Notes: a model not told the origin generated them from the letters alone. A DNA stretch of 43,131 nt from Lysobacteraceae bacterium (GCA_018970895.1 JAGWVM010000013.1:1-43131); one strand, 5' to 3'; shown: positions 11,265-22,825, numbered from the stretch's first letter. Translations and numbers: made by a program.

Positions 11265-11490
11265 GCGGCGACGACTCCGGCGGAAGGCGACCGCCGAGGC
11301 TAGCACGCCCGACCCCGCCCTCCCGCCACGCAATGCCTCTTGCCGCATGGCCCGGTTGACTCGCAATTACTTGCGGGCGTACGTTCCTACGGCCAACGCC
11401 CGGTCGATGGGGATCGGCCGGCCGCTCCGGCCAGGCATGGCGCCCCCGACGCGGGACGCCATCACCATCATCATTCGGGGAGAGTTCTAG

Positions 11491-13044
<1,554 letters not shown>

Positions 13045-13068
13045 TTCGGCACGCAAGGCAGCACCCGG

Positions 13069-13098
13069 AGGCCGGCCCGCGAGGGCCGGCCTTCTTCG
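13069..13098 (+). terminator. intrinsic terminator after M4 peptidase gene
   Basis: GGCCGGCCC-GCGA-GGGCCGGCC followed by TTCTTCGTT. Confidence 0.75.
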
Positions 13099-13359
13099 TT
13101 CCCGGCCCGTACTCCCACCCTGAGAACCCGATTGCTGCACCGCAAGCAGCGCCGGTGCGATTCCGCTACACTGGCCCGGCTCGTAGACGCCTCCGACTCC
13201 CTAGCGGAGATCTCGGCGAGGGTTGAACCCTTGCCCATTTCCCCACCCCGGTAGCGCGCGCGACACCCGGCCAGCCCACCTTCCCCGGTGCGCGGCCGCC
13301 GTTGATCATTGCCTGGCGCGCGGTATCAGGGAGCGCGAAGGGCCACCTCAGGAGTTTCC

Positions 13360-14691
13360 ATGTCCTTCGAATCGCTGGGCCTTGCGCCCGCGTTGCTGCG
13401 TGCGCTGACCGACCAGGGCTACGCCGAACCCACGCCGGTGCAGGCCGGCTCCATCCCGCTGGTGATCGCCGGCCACGACCTGCTGGCTGCCGCCCAGACC
13501 GGCACCGGCAAGACCGCGGCGTTCGCCCTGCCGGTGATCCACAAGCTGATCGACGCCGGCGCCCCGCAGACCCGTCGCCCGCGCGTGCTGGTGCTGACCC
13601 CGACCCGCGAACTGGCCGCCCAGGTCAACGACAACTTCCGCGACTACGCCAGATACGTGCGCGTGGCCACCACCACCATCTTCGGCGGTGTGGGCATGGG
13701 GCCGCAGATCAACGCCCTGCGTCGCGGCGTGGACGTGGTGATCGCCACCCCGGGCCGGCTGATCGACCACATGCAGCAGCGCACGATCGACCTCGGCGGC
13801 ATCGACACGCTGGTGCTGGACGAGGCCGACCGCATGCTCGACATGGGCTTCCTGCCGGCGCTCAAGCGCGTGCTTTCGGCCCTGCCGAAGCAGCGCCAGA
13901 CGCTGCTGTTCTCGGCCACCTTCGCGCCGGCGATCAAGGCGCTGGCGATGCAGTTCATGCGCGACCCGAAGGAGGTCTCGGTGACCCCGGCCAACACCGT
14001 GGCGCCGCTGGTCAGCCACCACGTGCACCCGGTGGACGCGGCGCGCAAGCGCGACCTTCTGCTGCACGTGCTGGCCGCCGACAGCCGCCGGCAGACCCTG
14101 GTGTTCAGCCGCACCAAGCACGGCGCCGACAAGCTGGTGACGTTCCTGGAAGTGTCCGGCGTGCGCGCCGCGGCGATCCACGGCAACAAGAGCCAGAACG
14201 CACGCACCCGCGCGCTCAGCGACTTCAAGAGTGGCCGCACCACCGTGCTGGTGGCCACCGACATCGCCGCCCGCGGCATCGACATCGACCAGCTGCCGAT
14301 GGTGATCAACTTCGATCTGCCGATGGTCGCCGAGGACTACGTGCACCGCATCGGCCGCACCGGGCGCGCCGGCTCCACCGGCCTCGCGATATCGCTGGTC
14401 AGCCATGACGAGTCGGGTCTGCTGCGCGACATCCTGAAGCTGGTCAAGCAGGAGATCGCGATCGATCCGGTCGCCGGCTTCGAGCCCTCCGCGCCGCTGC
14501 GGCTGGATCCGGGCGCGCCCAAGCCGGTGCAGGGCAACCAACGCCAGGGCCGCCCCGGCAACCGTCCGGCCGGACAGGGCAAGACCAACCCGAACCACCG
14601 TCCGCACGGCCACGTGCAGGCCGGCGGCGGCGACCATGCCGCCGGCAACCGTTCGCGCCGCCGGCGCGGCCGTCCGGCGGCCAACGCCTGA
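13360..14691 (+). CDS. rhlE: DEAD/DEAH box RNA helicase, RhlE-like
   Basis: [51 protein letters not shown]; basic C-terminal tail. Confidence 0.9.
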   Translation: MSFESLGLAPALLRALTDQGYAEPTPVQAGSIPLVIAGHDLLAAAQTGTGKTAAFALPVIHKLIDAGAPQTRRPRVLVLTPTRELAAQVNDNFRDYARYVRVATTTIFGGVGMGPQINALRRGVDVVIATPGRLIDHMQQRTIDLGGIDTLVLDEADRMLDMGFLPALKRVLSALPKQRQTLLFSATFAPAIKALAMQFMRDPKEVSVTPANTVAPLVSHHVHPVDAARKRDLLLHVLAADSRRQTLVFSRTKHGADKLVTFLEVSGVRAAAIHGNKSQNARTRALSDFKSGRTTVLVATDIAARGIDIDQLPMVINFDLPMVAEDYVHRIGRTGRAGSTGLAISLVSHDESGLLRDILKLVKQEIAIDPVAGFEPSAPLRLDPGAPKPVQGNQRQGRPGNRPAGQGKTNPNHRPHGHVQAGGGDHAAGNRSRRRRGRPAANA

Positions 14692-14701
14692 TCCCGGAGA
14701 C

Positions 14702-14722
14702 GTGGCGGCGCCCCGCCGCCAC
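14702..14722. terminator. GC-rich hairpin between convergent genes
   Basis: GTGGCGGCG-CCC-CGCCGCCAC; no strong T-run. Confidence 0.45.
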
Positions 14723-14727
14723 GCCGC

Positions 14728-15279
14728 TCAACCCGGGGCGATCTTTGCCGTGAGCACGTGGTCCTCCCACGTGCCGGCGATCTGCAGGTAACTCCGCGCC
14801 AGCCCCTCGCGCTCGAAGCCGAGCACGGCCAGCAGCCGGCCACTGCGCGCATTGCGCGGCAGGTAGTTGGCCATCACCCGATGCAGGCCCAGCGGGCCGA
14901 ATGCCCAGTCCAGCGCCGGTGCCAGCGCCTCGCGCATCAGTCCCTGCCCCTGCCGGTCCGCGGCCAGGCCGTAGCCGAGCTGGCAGGCCTGGAACGGGCC
15001 GCGCACCACGTTGGAGAACGTGAAGCTGCCACACACTTCGCGCTCGTCGGGATCGAAGATCAGGATCGGGTAGGCCTGGTCGCGGGCGACGCCGACCATC
15101 CACTCCTCCAGCGAGCGAAGCGCGTGGGCCTGCGTGTAGTACGCCGCGTCTCGCAGCGGCTCCCACGGCGCCAGATGCTCGCGGTTGGCGGTGCGGTAGC
15201 GCCAGAGCGCCTCGGCATCGTCCGGTTTGGCGAGCCGGCAGCACAGCCGCGGCGTGCGCCAGGCGATCGCCCCGCTCAT
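14728..15279 (-). CDS. GNAT N-acetyltransferase (RimJ-like)
   Basis: TPRLCCRLAKPDDAEALWRYR...LGYGLAADRQGQGLMREAL...HRVMANYLPRNARSGRLLAVLGF; start overlaps fghA stop. Confidence 0.88.
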   Translation of the reverse strand: MSGAIAWRTPRLCCRLAKPDDAEALWRYRTANREHLAPWEPLRDAAYYTQAHALRSLEEWMVGVARDQAYPILIFDPDEREVCGSFTFSNVVRGPFQACQLGYGLAADRQGQGLMREALAPALDWAFGPLGLHRVMANYLPRNARSGRLLAVLGFEREGLARSYLQIAGTWEDHVLTAKIAPG

Positions 15280-16124
15280 GCCAGCCCGAGCGCCTGCGCG
15301 TGGTGGCGCAGGTGGTCCTCGATGAAGGTGCTGATGAACCAGTAGCTGTGGTCGTAGCCGGGGTGCCGGCGCAGCAGCAGCGCCTGCCCGGCCTCGGCAC
15401 AGGCCTGGTCGAACAGCTCGGGCTTGAGCTGGCGCTCCAGAAAGGCATCGGCCTCGCCCTGGTCGACCAGGATCGTGCCGGGGAAGGTCTGGCGCCGCAC
15501 CAGTTCGCAGGCGTCGTAGTTCGCCCAGGCCCGGCGATCCTCGCCCAGGTAGCGCGGCAAGGCCTTCTGCCCCCACGGCACCTGGCTGGGCGCCACGATC
15601 GGTGCGAAGGCCGACACCGAGCGAAAGCGCTGCGGATGGCGCAGGGCCAGGGTCAGTGCGCCGTGGCCGCCCATCGAGTGGCCGGCGATGGAGCTGCGCG
15701 ACGGGTCGACCGGGAAGTGTCGCGCGACCAGCGCCGGCAGCTCGTCGATCACGTAGCTGTGCATGCGGAATCGTGCGGCATACGGCGCCTGCGTGGCGTC
15801 GACATAGAAGCCCGCCCCCTCGCCGAACTCCCAGTCGCCGGTGGCGCCCTCGATCCCGGTGCCGCGCGGGCTGGTGTCCGGCATCACCAGCACCATGCCG
15901 TACCGCGCCGCCACTCGCTGCATGCCGGCCTTGATGGTGGCGGTCTCCTCGGTGCAGGTGAGTCCGGCGAGGTAGTACAGCACCGGGCACGGCCCCTGCA
16001 CCGCCTGCGGCGGCTGGTACACGGCGAAGCGCATCAGCCCCGCGCAAGCAGTCGAGTCGTGCCGGTAGAAGCCCTGCACGCCACCGAAACAGGCCTGCTC
16101 GGAGAGGGTCTCGATATCGCTCAT
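15276..16124 (-). CDS. fghA: S-formylglutathione hydrolase
   Basis: PCPVLYYLAGLTCTEETATIKAGMQRVAARYGMVLVMPDTSPRG...SIAGHSMGGHGALTLAL. Confidence 0.94.
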   Translation of the reverse strand: MSDIETLSEQACFGGVQGFYRHDSTACAGLMRFAVYQPPQAVQGPCPVLYYLAGLTCTEETATIKAGMQRVAARYGMVLVMPDTSPRGTGIEGATGDWEFGEGAGFYVDATQAPYAARFRMHSYVIDELPALVARHFPVDPSRSSIAGHSMGGHGALTLALRHPQRFRSVSAFAPIVAPSQVPWGQKALPRYLGEDRRAWANYDACELVRRQTFPGTILVDQGEADAFLERQLKPELFDQACAEAGQALLLRRHPGYDHSYWFISTFIEDHLRHHAQALGLA

Positions 16125-16171
16125 GCGTGACTCCTGGGGTGGGACGAGCCCGCGATGATAGCGCCGGCGCC

Positions 16172-16921
16172 TCAGCGCTCCTGGTCGGTCGGCCGCATCA
16201 GCACCTCGTTGATGTTGACGTGCGGCGGCCGCGTCACGCAGAACGCAATCGCCTCGGCCACGTCGCGCGACTGCAGCTGGCGCATCGAGTCGGCCCAGGC
16301 GTTGATCGCGTCCTTCGTCGCGGCGTGGCCGATGTGGTCGCGCAGCTCGGTCTCCACCACGCCCGGCTCGATCACGGTAACCCGGATGCCATGCGCGCAG
16401 ACCTCGCGACGCAGCGCCTCGGAGAACGCCACCACGCCGAACTTGGTTGCCGAGTAGGCGGCCGCGTTCGGATTGGCGATGCGCCCGGCGGTGGAGGACA
16501 CGTTGACGATGTGGCCGTCGCCGCGCGCGGTCATGCCGGGCAGCGCGGCCTGGGTCGCGGCGATCAGGCCCAGCACGTTGAGCTCCATCATGTGCCGCCA
16601 GCGGCCGAGGTCGGCCTCGGCCACCGGCTCGAGGTACATCACGCCGGCGTTGTTGACCAGGACGTCCAGACGTCCATAGTGCGCCTCGGCCTCGCGCACC
16701 ACGCGCTGTGCCGTGGCCTCGTCGGCGAGGTCTGCCGCCAGCACCAGCGGCTCGGCACCGAGCCCGGCAAGGGTGGCGGCCAGCTTGTCCAGTCGCTCGC
16801 GGCGGCGGGCGGTCACTGCCACCCGCGCCCCCTCTTCGGCCAGCGCGATCGCGGTTGCCTCGCCGATCCCCGAAGAGGCCCCGGTCACCAGCGCGACCTT
16901 GCCCACCAGACGCTTCGTCAT
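16172..16921 (-). CDS. SDR family oxidoreductase
   Basis: KVALVTGASSGIGEATAIALAEEGARVAVTARR...LVNNAGVMY...AYSATKFGVVAFSEAL. Confidence 0.92.
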   Translation of the reverse strand: MTKRLVGKVALVTGASSGIGEATAIALAEEGARVAVTARRRERLDKLAATLAGLGAEPLVLAADLADEATAQRVVREAEAHYGRLDVLVNNAGVMYLEPVAEADLGRWRHMMELNVLGLIAATQAALPGMTARGDGHIVNVSSTAGRIANPNAAAYSATKFGVVAFSEALRREVCAHGIRVTVIEPGVVETELRDHIGHAATKDAINAWADSMRQLQSRDVAEAIAFCVTRPPHVNINEVLMRPTDQER

Positions 16922-17036
16922 GCTGCAAATCTCCTGTGGCCTGAATGCATTACGACGCGGGCCGAGTGCCCGCGGACTGCTACAATAGCCGTCATTCTCC
17001 CGCATGCCGACCGGCGTGCCACCCCGAGGTTCCACG

Positions 17037-18866
17037 ATGTCATCCCCGTCTTCCGACTCCGCTCCGGCTGCTGCCGGCTTCTCCGCGCTTGGCCTTTCGC
17101 CCGCCCTGCTGCAGGCGCTGTCCGGGGTGGGCTACGAGTCCCCCTCGCCGATCCAGGCCGCCACCATCCCGCCGCTGATGGAGGGCCGCGACGTGCTCGG
17201 CCAGGCACAGACCGGCACCGGCAAGACCGCGGCCTTCGCGCTGCCGATCCTCTCGCGCATCGAGCTCAGGTCCGGCAAGCCGCAGGCGCTGGTGCTGGCA
17301 CCGACGCGCGAGCTGGCGATCCAGGTCGCCGAGGCGTTCCAGCGCTACGCCACGCACATGCCCGGGCTGCAGGTGCTGCCGATCTACGGTGGGCAGAGCT
17401 ACGGCCCGCAGCTGCAGGCGCTGCGCCGTGGCGTGCAGGTGGTGGTGGGCACCCCCGGCCGCGTGATCGACCATCTGGACAAGGGCACGCTCGACCTCTC
17501 GGAGCTGAAGTACCTGGTCCTCGACGAGGCCGACGAGATGCTGCGCATGGGCTTCATCGACGACGTCACCAAGGTGCTGGAGGCGACGCCGCCGACCCGC
17601 CAGGTGGCGCTGTTCTCGGCCACCATGCCCACGGTGATCCGCAAGATCGCCCAGCAGCACCTGAAGGATCCGGTCGAGGTCACCATCAAGTCCTCCACCA
17701 CCACCGCGGCCAACATCCGCCAGCGCTACTGGTTCGTCTCCGGCCTGCACAAGCTGGACGCGATGACGCGCATCCTGGAGGCCGAGCCGTTCGACGCGAT
17801 GATCATCTTCGCGCGCACCAAGCAGGCCACCGAGGAGCTGGCAGAGAAGCTGTCCGCGCGCGGCTTCGCCGCCGCCGCGATCAACGGCGACATCGCGCAG
17901 CCGCAGCGCGAGCGGGTGATCCAGCAGCTCAAGGACGGCAAGCTCGACATCCTGGTGGCCACCGACGTGGCCGCACGGGGACTGGACGTGGAACGCATCA
18001 CCCACGTGATGAACTACGACATCCCCTACGACACTGAAAGCTATGTGCACCGCATCGGCCGCACCGGCCGCGCGGGTCGCAACGGGGAGGCGATCCTGTT
18101 CGTCACCCCTCGCGAAAAGGGCATGCTGCGGGCGATCGAGCGCGCCACCCGCCAGCCGATCGAGGAGATGAAGCTGCCCACCGTCGAGGCGGTCAACGAC
18201 GTGCGCATCGCCAAGTTCAAGCAGCGCATCAGCGACACCCTGGCGCAGGGCTCGCTTGAGCTTTTCCAGCAGCTGATCGAGCAATACGAATCCGAGCACG
18301 ACGTGCCGGCCATCGAGATCGCCGCGGCGCTGGCGCGCATCGCCCAGGGCGACCAGCCGCTGCTGCTGACGCCGCCGCCCAAGCGCGAGTTCGAACCGCG
18401 CGAGCGGCCGGCCCGCACCGAGCGCGAGCCGCGGGACGCGCGCGACGGTGGCGGCCGCGACAGCGCCCCGCGCGAGGGCTTCCGCCCCACCGTGCGCGCC
18501 CACGCCACCGAGCCGGGCAAGCGCACCTACCGCATCGAAGTGGGCCACGAGCACGGCGTGAAGCCGGGCAACATCGTCGGCGCCATCGCCAACGAGGCCG
18601 GGCTGGAGAGCAGTCACATCGGCCGCCTGAGCATCCGCGGCGACTACAGCCTGGTCGACCTGCCCGACGGCATGCCCAAGGAGATCTTCGAGCACCTGAA
18701 GAAGGTGTGGGTGGTGCAGCGCCAGCTGCGCATCCACGAGTGGGACGGCCAGGACGACGGCGCCGCCGACCGGCCGCCGCCGCGCCGCAGCGGTCCGCGT
18801 CCGGGCGGCTTCAAGGGCAAGCCCCGGCCGGGCGGGCACGGCAAGCCGCCGCGCCGCCATTCCTGA
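17037..18866 (+). CDS. deaD: DEAD/DEAH box RNA helicase, DeaD/CsdA-like
   Basis: [43 protein letters not shown]-terminal DbpA-type RNA-binding domain (GNIVGAIANEAGLESSHIGRLSIRGDYSLVDLP). Confidence 0.93.
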   Translation: MSSPSSDSAPAAAGFSALGLSPALLQALSGVGYESPSPIQAATIPPLMEGRDVLGQAQTGTGKTAAFALPILSRIELRSGKPQALVLAPTRELAIQVAEAFQRYATHMPGLQVLPIYGGQSYGPQLQALRRGVQVVVGTPGRVIDHLDKGTLDLSELKYLVLDEADEMLRMGFIDDVTKVLEATPPTRQVALFSATMPTVIRKIAQQHLKDPVEVTIKSSTTTAANIRQRYWFVSGLHKLDAMTRILEAEPFDAMIIFARTKQATEELAEKLSARGFAAAAINGDIAQPQRERVIQQLKDGKLDILVATDVAARGLDVERITHVMNYDIPYDTESYVHRIGRTGRAGRNGEAILFVTPREKGMLRAIERATRQPIEEMKLPTVEAVNDVRIAKFKQRISDTLAQGSLELFQQLIEQYESEHDVPAIEIAAALARIAQGDQPLLLTPPPKREFEPRERPARTEREPRDARDGGGRDSAPREGFRPTVRAHATEPGKRTYRIEVGHEHGVKPGNIVGAIANEAGLESSHIGRLSIRGDYSLVDLPDGMPKEIFEHLKKVWVVQRQLRIHEWDGQDDGAADRPPPRRSGPRPGGFKGKPRPGGHGKPPRRHS

Positions 18867-18872
18867 GTTCCC

Positions 18873-18902
18873 GACACCGCGCCACGGCGCGGTGTCTTTT
18901 TT
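18873..18902 (+). terminator. intrinsic terminator after deaD
   Basis: GACACCGCGCC-AC-GGCGCGGTGTC followed by TTTTTT. Confidence 0.92.
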
Positions 18903-18974
18903 AGGGGCGGGGGACTCGCCGGCAACGACAGGCGGCACGTAACATCATGCGATGACCTGTCGACGCCTGTCTGC

Positions 18975-20564
18975 ATGACCGCCGCCCCCGATCCCCGCAT
19001 GCACGGCCTGTCCGCCTCGGAACGCGACCGGCTGCACGCCGCCGCCCGAGCGATCCGCGACGGCCAGCTCGATGCCGCCGACCGCCTGCTCGACCAGTTG
19101 CAACGGCTGGTGCCGCGGCAGGCCGAGGTACTGCGGCTGAAAGGCATCGCCGCGACCCGTCGCGGCCGCATCGACGAGGCCGCCACCATCCTGCGCCGGG
19201 CGCTGGCACTGGCCCCGGGCGACGCGCTGGTGATGAACGACCTGGCCAGCGCGCTGGCGCAGCGCGGCGAGCTGGACGAGGCCCTGGCGACCTGGCAACA
19301 GGCCTGCGTCGCCGCCCCGGACTACCCGATGGCCTGGTTCAACCTCGGCCGCAACCTGCAGCAGCTCGGCGACAGCGAGGACGCCGTGCGCGCGCTGGAA
19401 CGCGCCGCCGCGCTGGCGCCGGACCTGCTGCCGGCACACATCCTGGCCGGCGACGCGCTGGTGCACCTGGGCCGCTTCGCGGACGCCGCCGCGCATTACC
19501 GCGCCGCGCTCGCCGTGCACCCGGCCTGCGGCGACGCCTGGCGCGGGCTGGGCAACATCAAGACCCGGCCGCTCACCGCCGCGGACATCGCGGCGCTGCA
19601 GGCGCAGCTGGCGCGGCCGGACCTCGTGGACAGCGACCGCATCGCGATGGGCTTCGCGCTGGGCAAGGCGCTGGAGGACCACGGACGCCATCCCGAGGCG
19701 TTCGCCGCGCTGGCCGGGGCCAACGCCCGCACGCGCCGGCTCGCGCCGTGGCAGGCCGCGGCCTTCAGCGCGCACGTGGCGCGGCTGGTCGAGGCCACGC
19801 GCCACCTGCCCGCGCCCGTCGGTCCGGCGCTGGGCGACGAAGTGATCTTCATCGTCGGACTGCCGCGTTCGGGCTCCACGCTGCTCGAGCAGATCCTCGC
19901 CGCGCACCCCGAGGTCGAGGGTGCCAGCGAGCTGGACGATCTGGACGCGGTGATCGCCGAGGAGTCGCACCGACGCCGGCAGTCCTTGCCGGCGTGGCTG
20001 CCGGCGGCAAGCGCCGAGGACTGGGCGCGGCTGGGCCGGCGCTACCTCGAACGCACCGCGCGCTGGCGCACGCGTCGCCCGCGGCACACCGACAAGCTGC
20101 CGGAGAACTGGCTGCACACCGGCCTGCTGGCCGCGATGCTGCCGGGTGCACGCGTCGTCGATGCGCGGCGCGACGCACTGGAAGCGGGCTGGTCGTGCTT
20201 CAAGCAGCAGTTCTACCGGCTGCCGCACTTCGCCTGTGATCTGGCCGACATCGCCGCCTACACCCGCGACTACGAGCGCGCGATGGCCGCCTGGCAGGCG
20301 GCCCGTCCGCAGCGCGTGCGGGTGCAGCGCTACGAGGCGCTGCTGGAGCGGCCGGAGGACGAGATCCGCGCCCTGCTCGGGTTCTGCGGCCTGCCGTTCG
20401 ACCCGGCCTGCCTCCACTACCACCGCGCCATGCGCAGCGTGCGTACGCCGAGCGCCTCGCAGGTGCGCCAGCCGCTGCGCCGCGACACCGCGCGGGCGGC
20501 GCACTACGGTGCGCTGCTGGACCCGCTGCGGCAGGCGCTGGCAGCATCGGCCGGGCACGGCTGA
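18975..20564 (+). CDS. TPR-repeat sulfotransferase family protein
   Basis: N-terminal TPR-like repeats; VIFIVGLPRSGSTLLEQILAAHPEVEGASELDDL (PAPS-binding loop) and DKLPENWLHTGLLAAMLPGARVVDARRDALEAGWSCFKQQF. Confidence 0.85.
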   Translation: MTAAPDPRMHGLSASERDRLHAAARAIRDGQLDAADRLLDQLQRLVPRQAEVLRLKGIAATRRGRIDEAATILRRALALAPGDALVMNDLASALAQRGELDEALATWQQACVAAPDYPMAWFNLGRNLQQLGDSEDAVRALERAAALAPDLLPAHILAGDALVHLGRFADAAAHYRAALAVHPACGDAWRGLGNIKTRPLTAADIAALQAQLARPDLVDSDRIAMGFALGKALEDHGRHPEAFAALAGANARTRRLAPWQAAAFSAHVARLVEATRHLPAPVGPALGDEVIFIVGLPRSGSTLLEQILAAHPEVEGASELDDLDAVIAEESHRRRQSLPAWLPAASAEDWARLGRRYLERTARWRTRRPRHTDKLPENWLHTGLLAAMLPGARVVDARRDALEAGWSCFKQQFYRLPHFACDLADIAAYTRDYERAMAAWQAARPQRVRVQRYEALLERPEDEIRALLGFCGLPFDPACLHYHRAMRSVRTPSASQVRQPLRRDTARAAHYGALLDPLRQALAASAGHG

Positions 20565-20644
20565 TCCGGTCGTTCGCGACGGGCAACGGTCTGTGCGCCG
20601 GGCCGGTCGCGCGTCCCGCCCGAGTCGCCCCCATGATGTGAGCC

Positions 20645-21436
20645 ATGGATTCCTTGCCCACCCTCTACGTCTCCCATGGCTCTCCGATGACCGCCCTCGA
20701 ACCCGGCCCGACCGGCGTCCGGCTGGCGGAACTGGCCGCAGCGCTGCCGCGCCCGCGCGCCATCGTGGTGGCCAGTGCGCACTACCTGGCGCGTTCGCCC
20801 CGGGTGGGCGGCGCGTCGCGGCCGGACACCGTGCACGACTTCGGCGGCTTCCCGCAGGCGCTTTACCAGTTGCAGTACCGGGCGCCGGGCGATCCGGCGC
20901 TGGCCTCGCGGGTGGCCGGGTTGCTGGAGACGGCCGGCATGCCGGCGGTGGTCGAGCCGGAGCGGGGCTTCGACCACGGCATCTGGGTGCCGCTGCGGCT
21001 GATGTACCCCGACGCCGACATCCCGGTGGTGCCGCTGTCGATCCAGCCGATGCACGGACCGGCGCATCACCTCGCCCTGGGCCGGGCGCTGGCGCCCCTG
21101 CGCGACGACGGCGTGCTGGTGATCGGCTCCGGCTCGATCACCCATAACCTGCACGACTTCCGCGCCGGCCACGACGCCGACCACGAGGCGCCGTACGTGC
21201 GCCCCTTCATCGGCTGGATCGAGCAGCGGCTCGCGGCGGGCGACACCGCCGCCCTGCTCGACTATCGCCGGCAGGCGCCGTTCGCCGCGCGTGCCCATCC
21301 CACCGACGAGCACCTGCTGCCGCTGTTCGTCGCCCTGGGTGCCGCGGGCGACGCCGCGCGGTCGCAGCGGCTGGACGCCGGCGTCGACCTGGGCTTCCTC
21401 GCCATGGACATCTACCGCTTCGGCGCGGCGGCCTGA
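20645..21436 (+). CDS. class III extradiol dioxygenase, DODA/YgiD type
   Basis: LPTLYVSHGSPMTALE...IVVASAHYL...FDHGIWVPLRLMYPDADIPVVPLSIQ...GSGSITHNLHDF. Confidence 0.9.
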   Translation: MDSLPTLYVSHGSPMTALEPGPTGVRLAELAAALPRPRAIVVASAHYLARSPRVGGASRPDTVHDFGGFPQALYQLQYRAPGDPALASRVAGLLETAGMPAVVEPERGFDHGIWVPLRLMYPDADIPVVPLSIQPMHGPAHHLALGRALAPLRDDGVLVIGSGSITHNLHDFRAGHDADHEAPYVRPFIGWIEQRLAAGDTAALLDYRRQAPFAARAHPTDEHLLPLFVALGAAGDAARSQRLDAGVDLGFLAMDIYRFGAAA

Positions 21437-22000
21437 TCAGCGCGCCGCGACCTTGTCGCCGGTGCTCACCCGGGCCCGGCCGGCCTGGCAGGTGAAGCGG
21501 AACGCGTAGTCGAGGCTGAAGGGCTCGGTGCGGCTGTCCACCACGTGGCTTTCGCCGTTGGCGTCGGCCGACCAGTGGTTGATCTGCAGCGGATCGAAGC
21601 GCCACTGCATCGCTGCGGACCGGGTCGCCTCCAGGAACGGCCGCCCCTCCGGTGCCGCCGCCTCCGCGCTGTCCGGCCTCACCTCGGTGACGCGGCCACG
21701 GATATCGACAATGAGCTTGACGATCACCTCGACCGCCGGCGGACAGGCCGCCAGCTCGGATGGCGGATAGTCCGGCGTCACCCGCGCCAGCACGGTGGCG
21801 CCGCTGGACACCTCGCCCAGCGCCAGCGCGTAGTGCACGGTGTCCGGCGTTTCCACCGCCCGCCACGAGGCATGGCCCTGGTGCGGTGACGCGGCAGACT
21901 GCACGGCCGTCGAGGCGCAGCCGGCCAGGGCGGCGGCCAACGCGGCCGGCGCGAGGCAGGCTGCGCGCGGGACACGATGAAGACGGGCTTTCGGCATCAT
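21437..22000 (-). CDS. TonB-family C-terminal domain lipoprotein
   Basis: Lipobox-like AALAGCAS; VTPDYPPSELAACPPAVEVIVKLIVDIRGRVTEV...AAMQWRFDPLQ. Confidence 0.7.
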   Translation of the reverse strand: MMPKARLHRVPRAACLAPAALAAALAGCASTAVQSAASPHQGHASWRAVETPDTVHYALALGEVSSGATVLARVTPDYPPSELAACPPAVEVIVKLIVDIRGRVTEVRPDSAEAAAPEGRPFLEATRSAAMQWRFDPLQINHWSADANGESHVVDSRTEPFSLDYAFRFTCQAGRARVSTGDKVAAR

Positions 22001-22033
22001 CCGGATCCGTTCTTCGAGCTCGGAAGTCTGAAG

Positions 22034-22047
22034 ATTACACATGTAAT
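22034..22047. promoter_or_regulatory. BlaI-type operator upstream of TonB-like lipoprotein gene
   Basis: ATTACACATGTAAT, containing TACANNTGTA; same ATTAC-N4-GTAAT layout as the two dyads at 7135-7172. Confidence 0.65.
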
Positions 22048-22099
22048 CCATCGATCACAAGCACACCGCGGCGGCCCGCGGGACCGACCGCTTGCCGGC

Positions 22100-22486
22100 T
22101 CAGGCGATGCGCGGCAGCGGCGGCACGCCTGCACCGCTGGGGTCGATCCAGTCTTCCGGCGTCAGCGGTGCGAGGCCATGCGCGATCCGCGCCTTGTCGC
22201 ACTGCGCGCTGGCCTGCCCGAACTCCCACGACGGCGCGACCTCGCGGCAGACCGACGGGCGCTGCGGATAGATGCCGCAACGCGCCTGCACGCCGACCTC
22301 GCCCTGCAGCGCCACGCAACGCACCGGCTTGGCCTCGGTGCCGCGCATCACCAGCCGGTGCGGGTCCAGCCTGGCGGTGAGCGCTTCCGGCACAGCGCCG
22401 CCGAGGAAGGACTCGGCCTCCGACCAGTGGAAGGCCACGCGGAAGTAGGCGCAGCACGCGCCGCAGGTCAGGCAGGGATGGACCAT
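22100..22486 (-). CDS. YkgJ-type cysteine cluster protein
   Basis: HPCLTCGACCAYFRVAF...CGIYPQRPSVCREV. Confidence 0.87.
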   Translation of the reverse strand: MVHPCLTCGACCAYFRVAFHWSEAESFLGGAVPEALTARLDPHRLVMRGTEAKPVRCVALQGEVGVQARCGIYPQRPSVCREVAPSWEFGQASAQCDKARIAHGLAPLTPEDWIDPSGAGVPPLPRIA

Positions 22487-22587
22487 GGAACGGACCGGGA
22501 GGCGCACCCCTCGGCGCGCAGCGCGCGGATTCTAGGGCCGACGGCGATCGTTTGGCAGCGCGGTCCGCATGCTCCTGGCTGCCACGT

Positions 22588-22815
22588 TTAGCGGCGGTTG
22601 CCCGAGCGCCCGCGCTCCGGGCCGGCGACGATCGCCAGCAGCGCGTCCGGATCCAGCGGCTGGCCATCCGGCCCCGTCAGCCGGACCCCTTCGCGGGCCA
22701 GCCAGGCCGCCACGTCCTTGCGGGCCTGCTGGCGACCGGAACGGGCGCCGATGGCGATGCCGCTGCCCATGCCGATCACCATGCCCATGGGGATCCCCAA
22801 CACCATGCTCGACAT
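22588..22815 (-). CDS. small membrane-anchored hypothetical protein
   Basis: MSSMVLGIPMGMVIGMGSGIAIGARSGRQQARKDVAAWL...; Gly/Met-rich TM helix. Confidence 0.55.
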   Translation of the reverse strand: MSSMVLGIPMGMVIGMGSGIAIGARSGRQQARKDVAAWLAREGVRLTGPDGQPLDPDALLAIVAGPERGRSGNRR

Positions 22816-22825
22816 CACCGCTCCT

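Noticed and set aside
11455-11480. CACCATCATCATT run resembling a His-tag or vector sequence
   Set aside because: Lies in a leader upstream of the M4 gene, not in a supported ORF; no other vector sequence.
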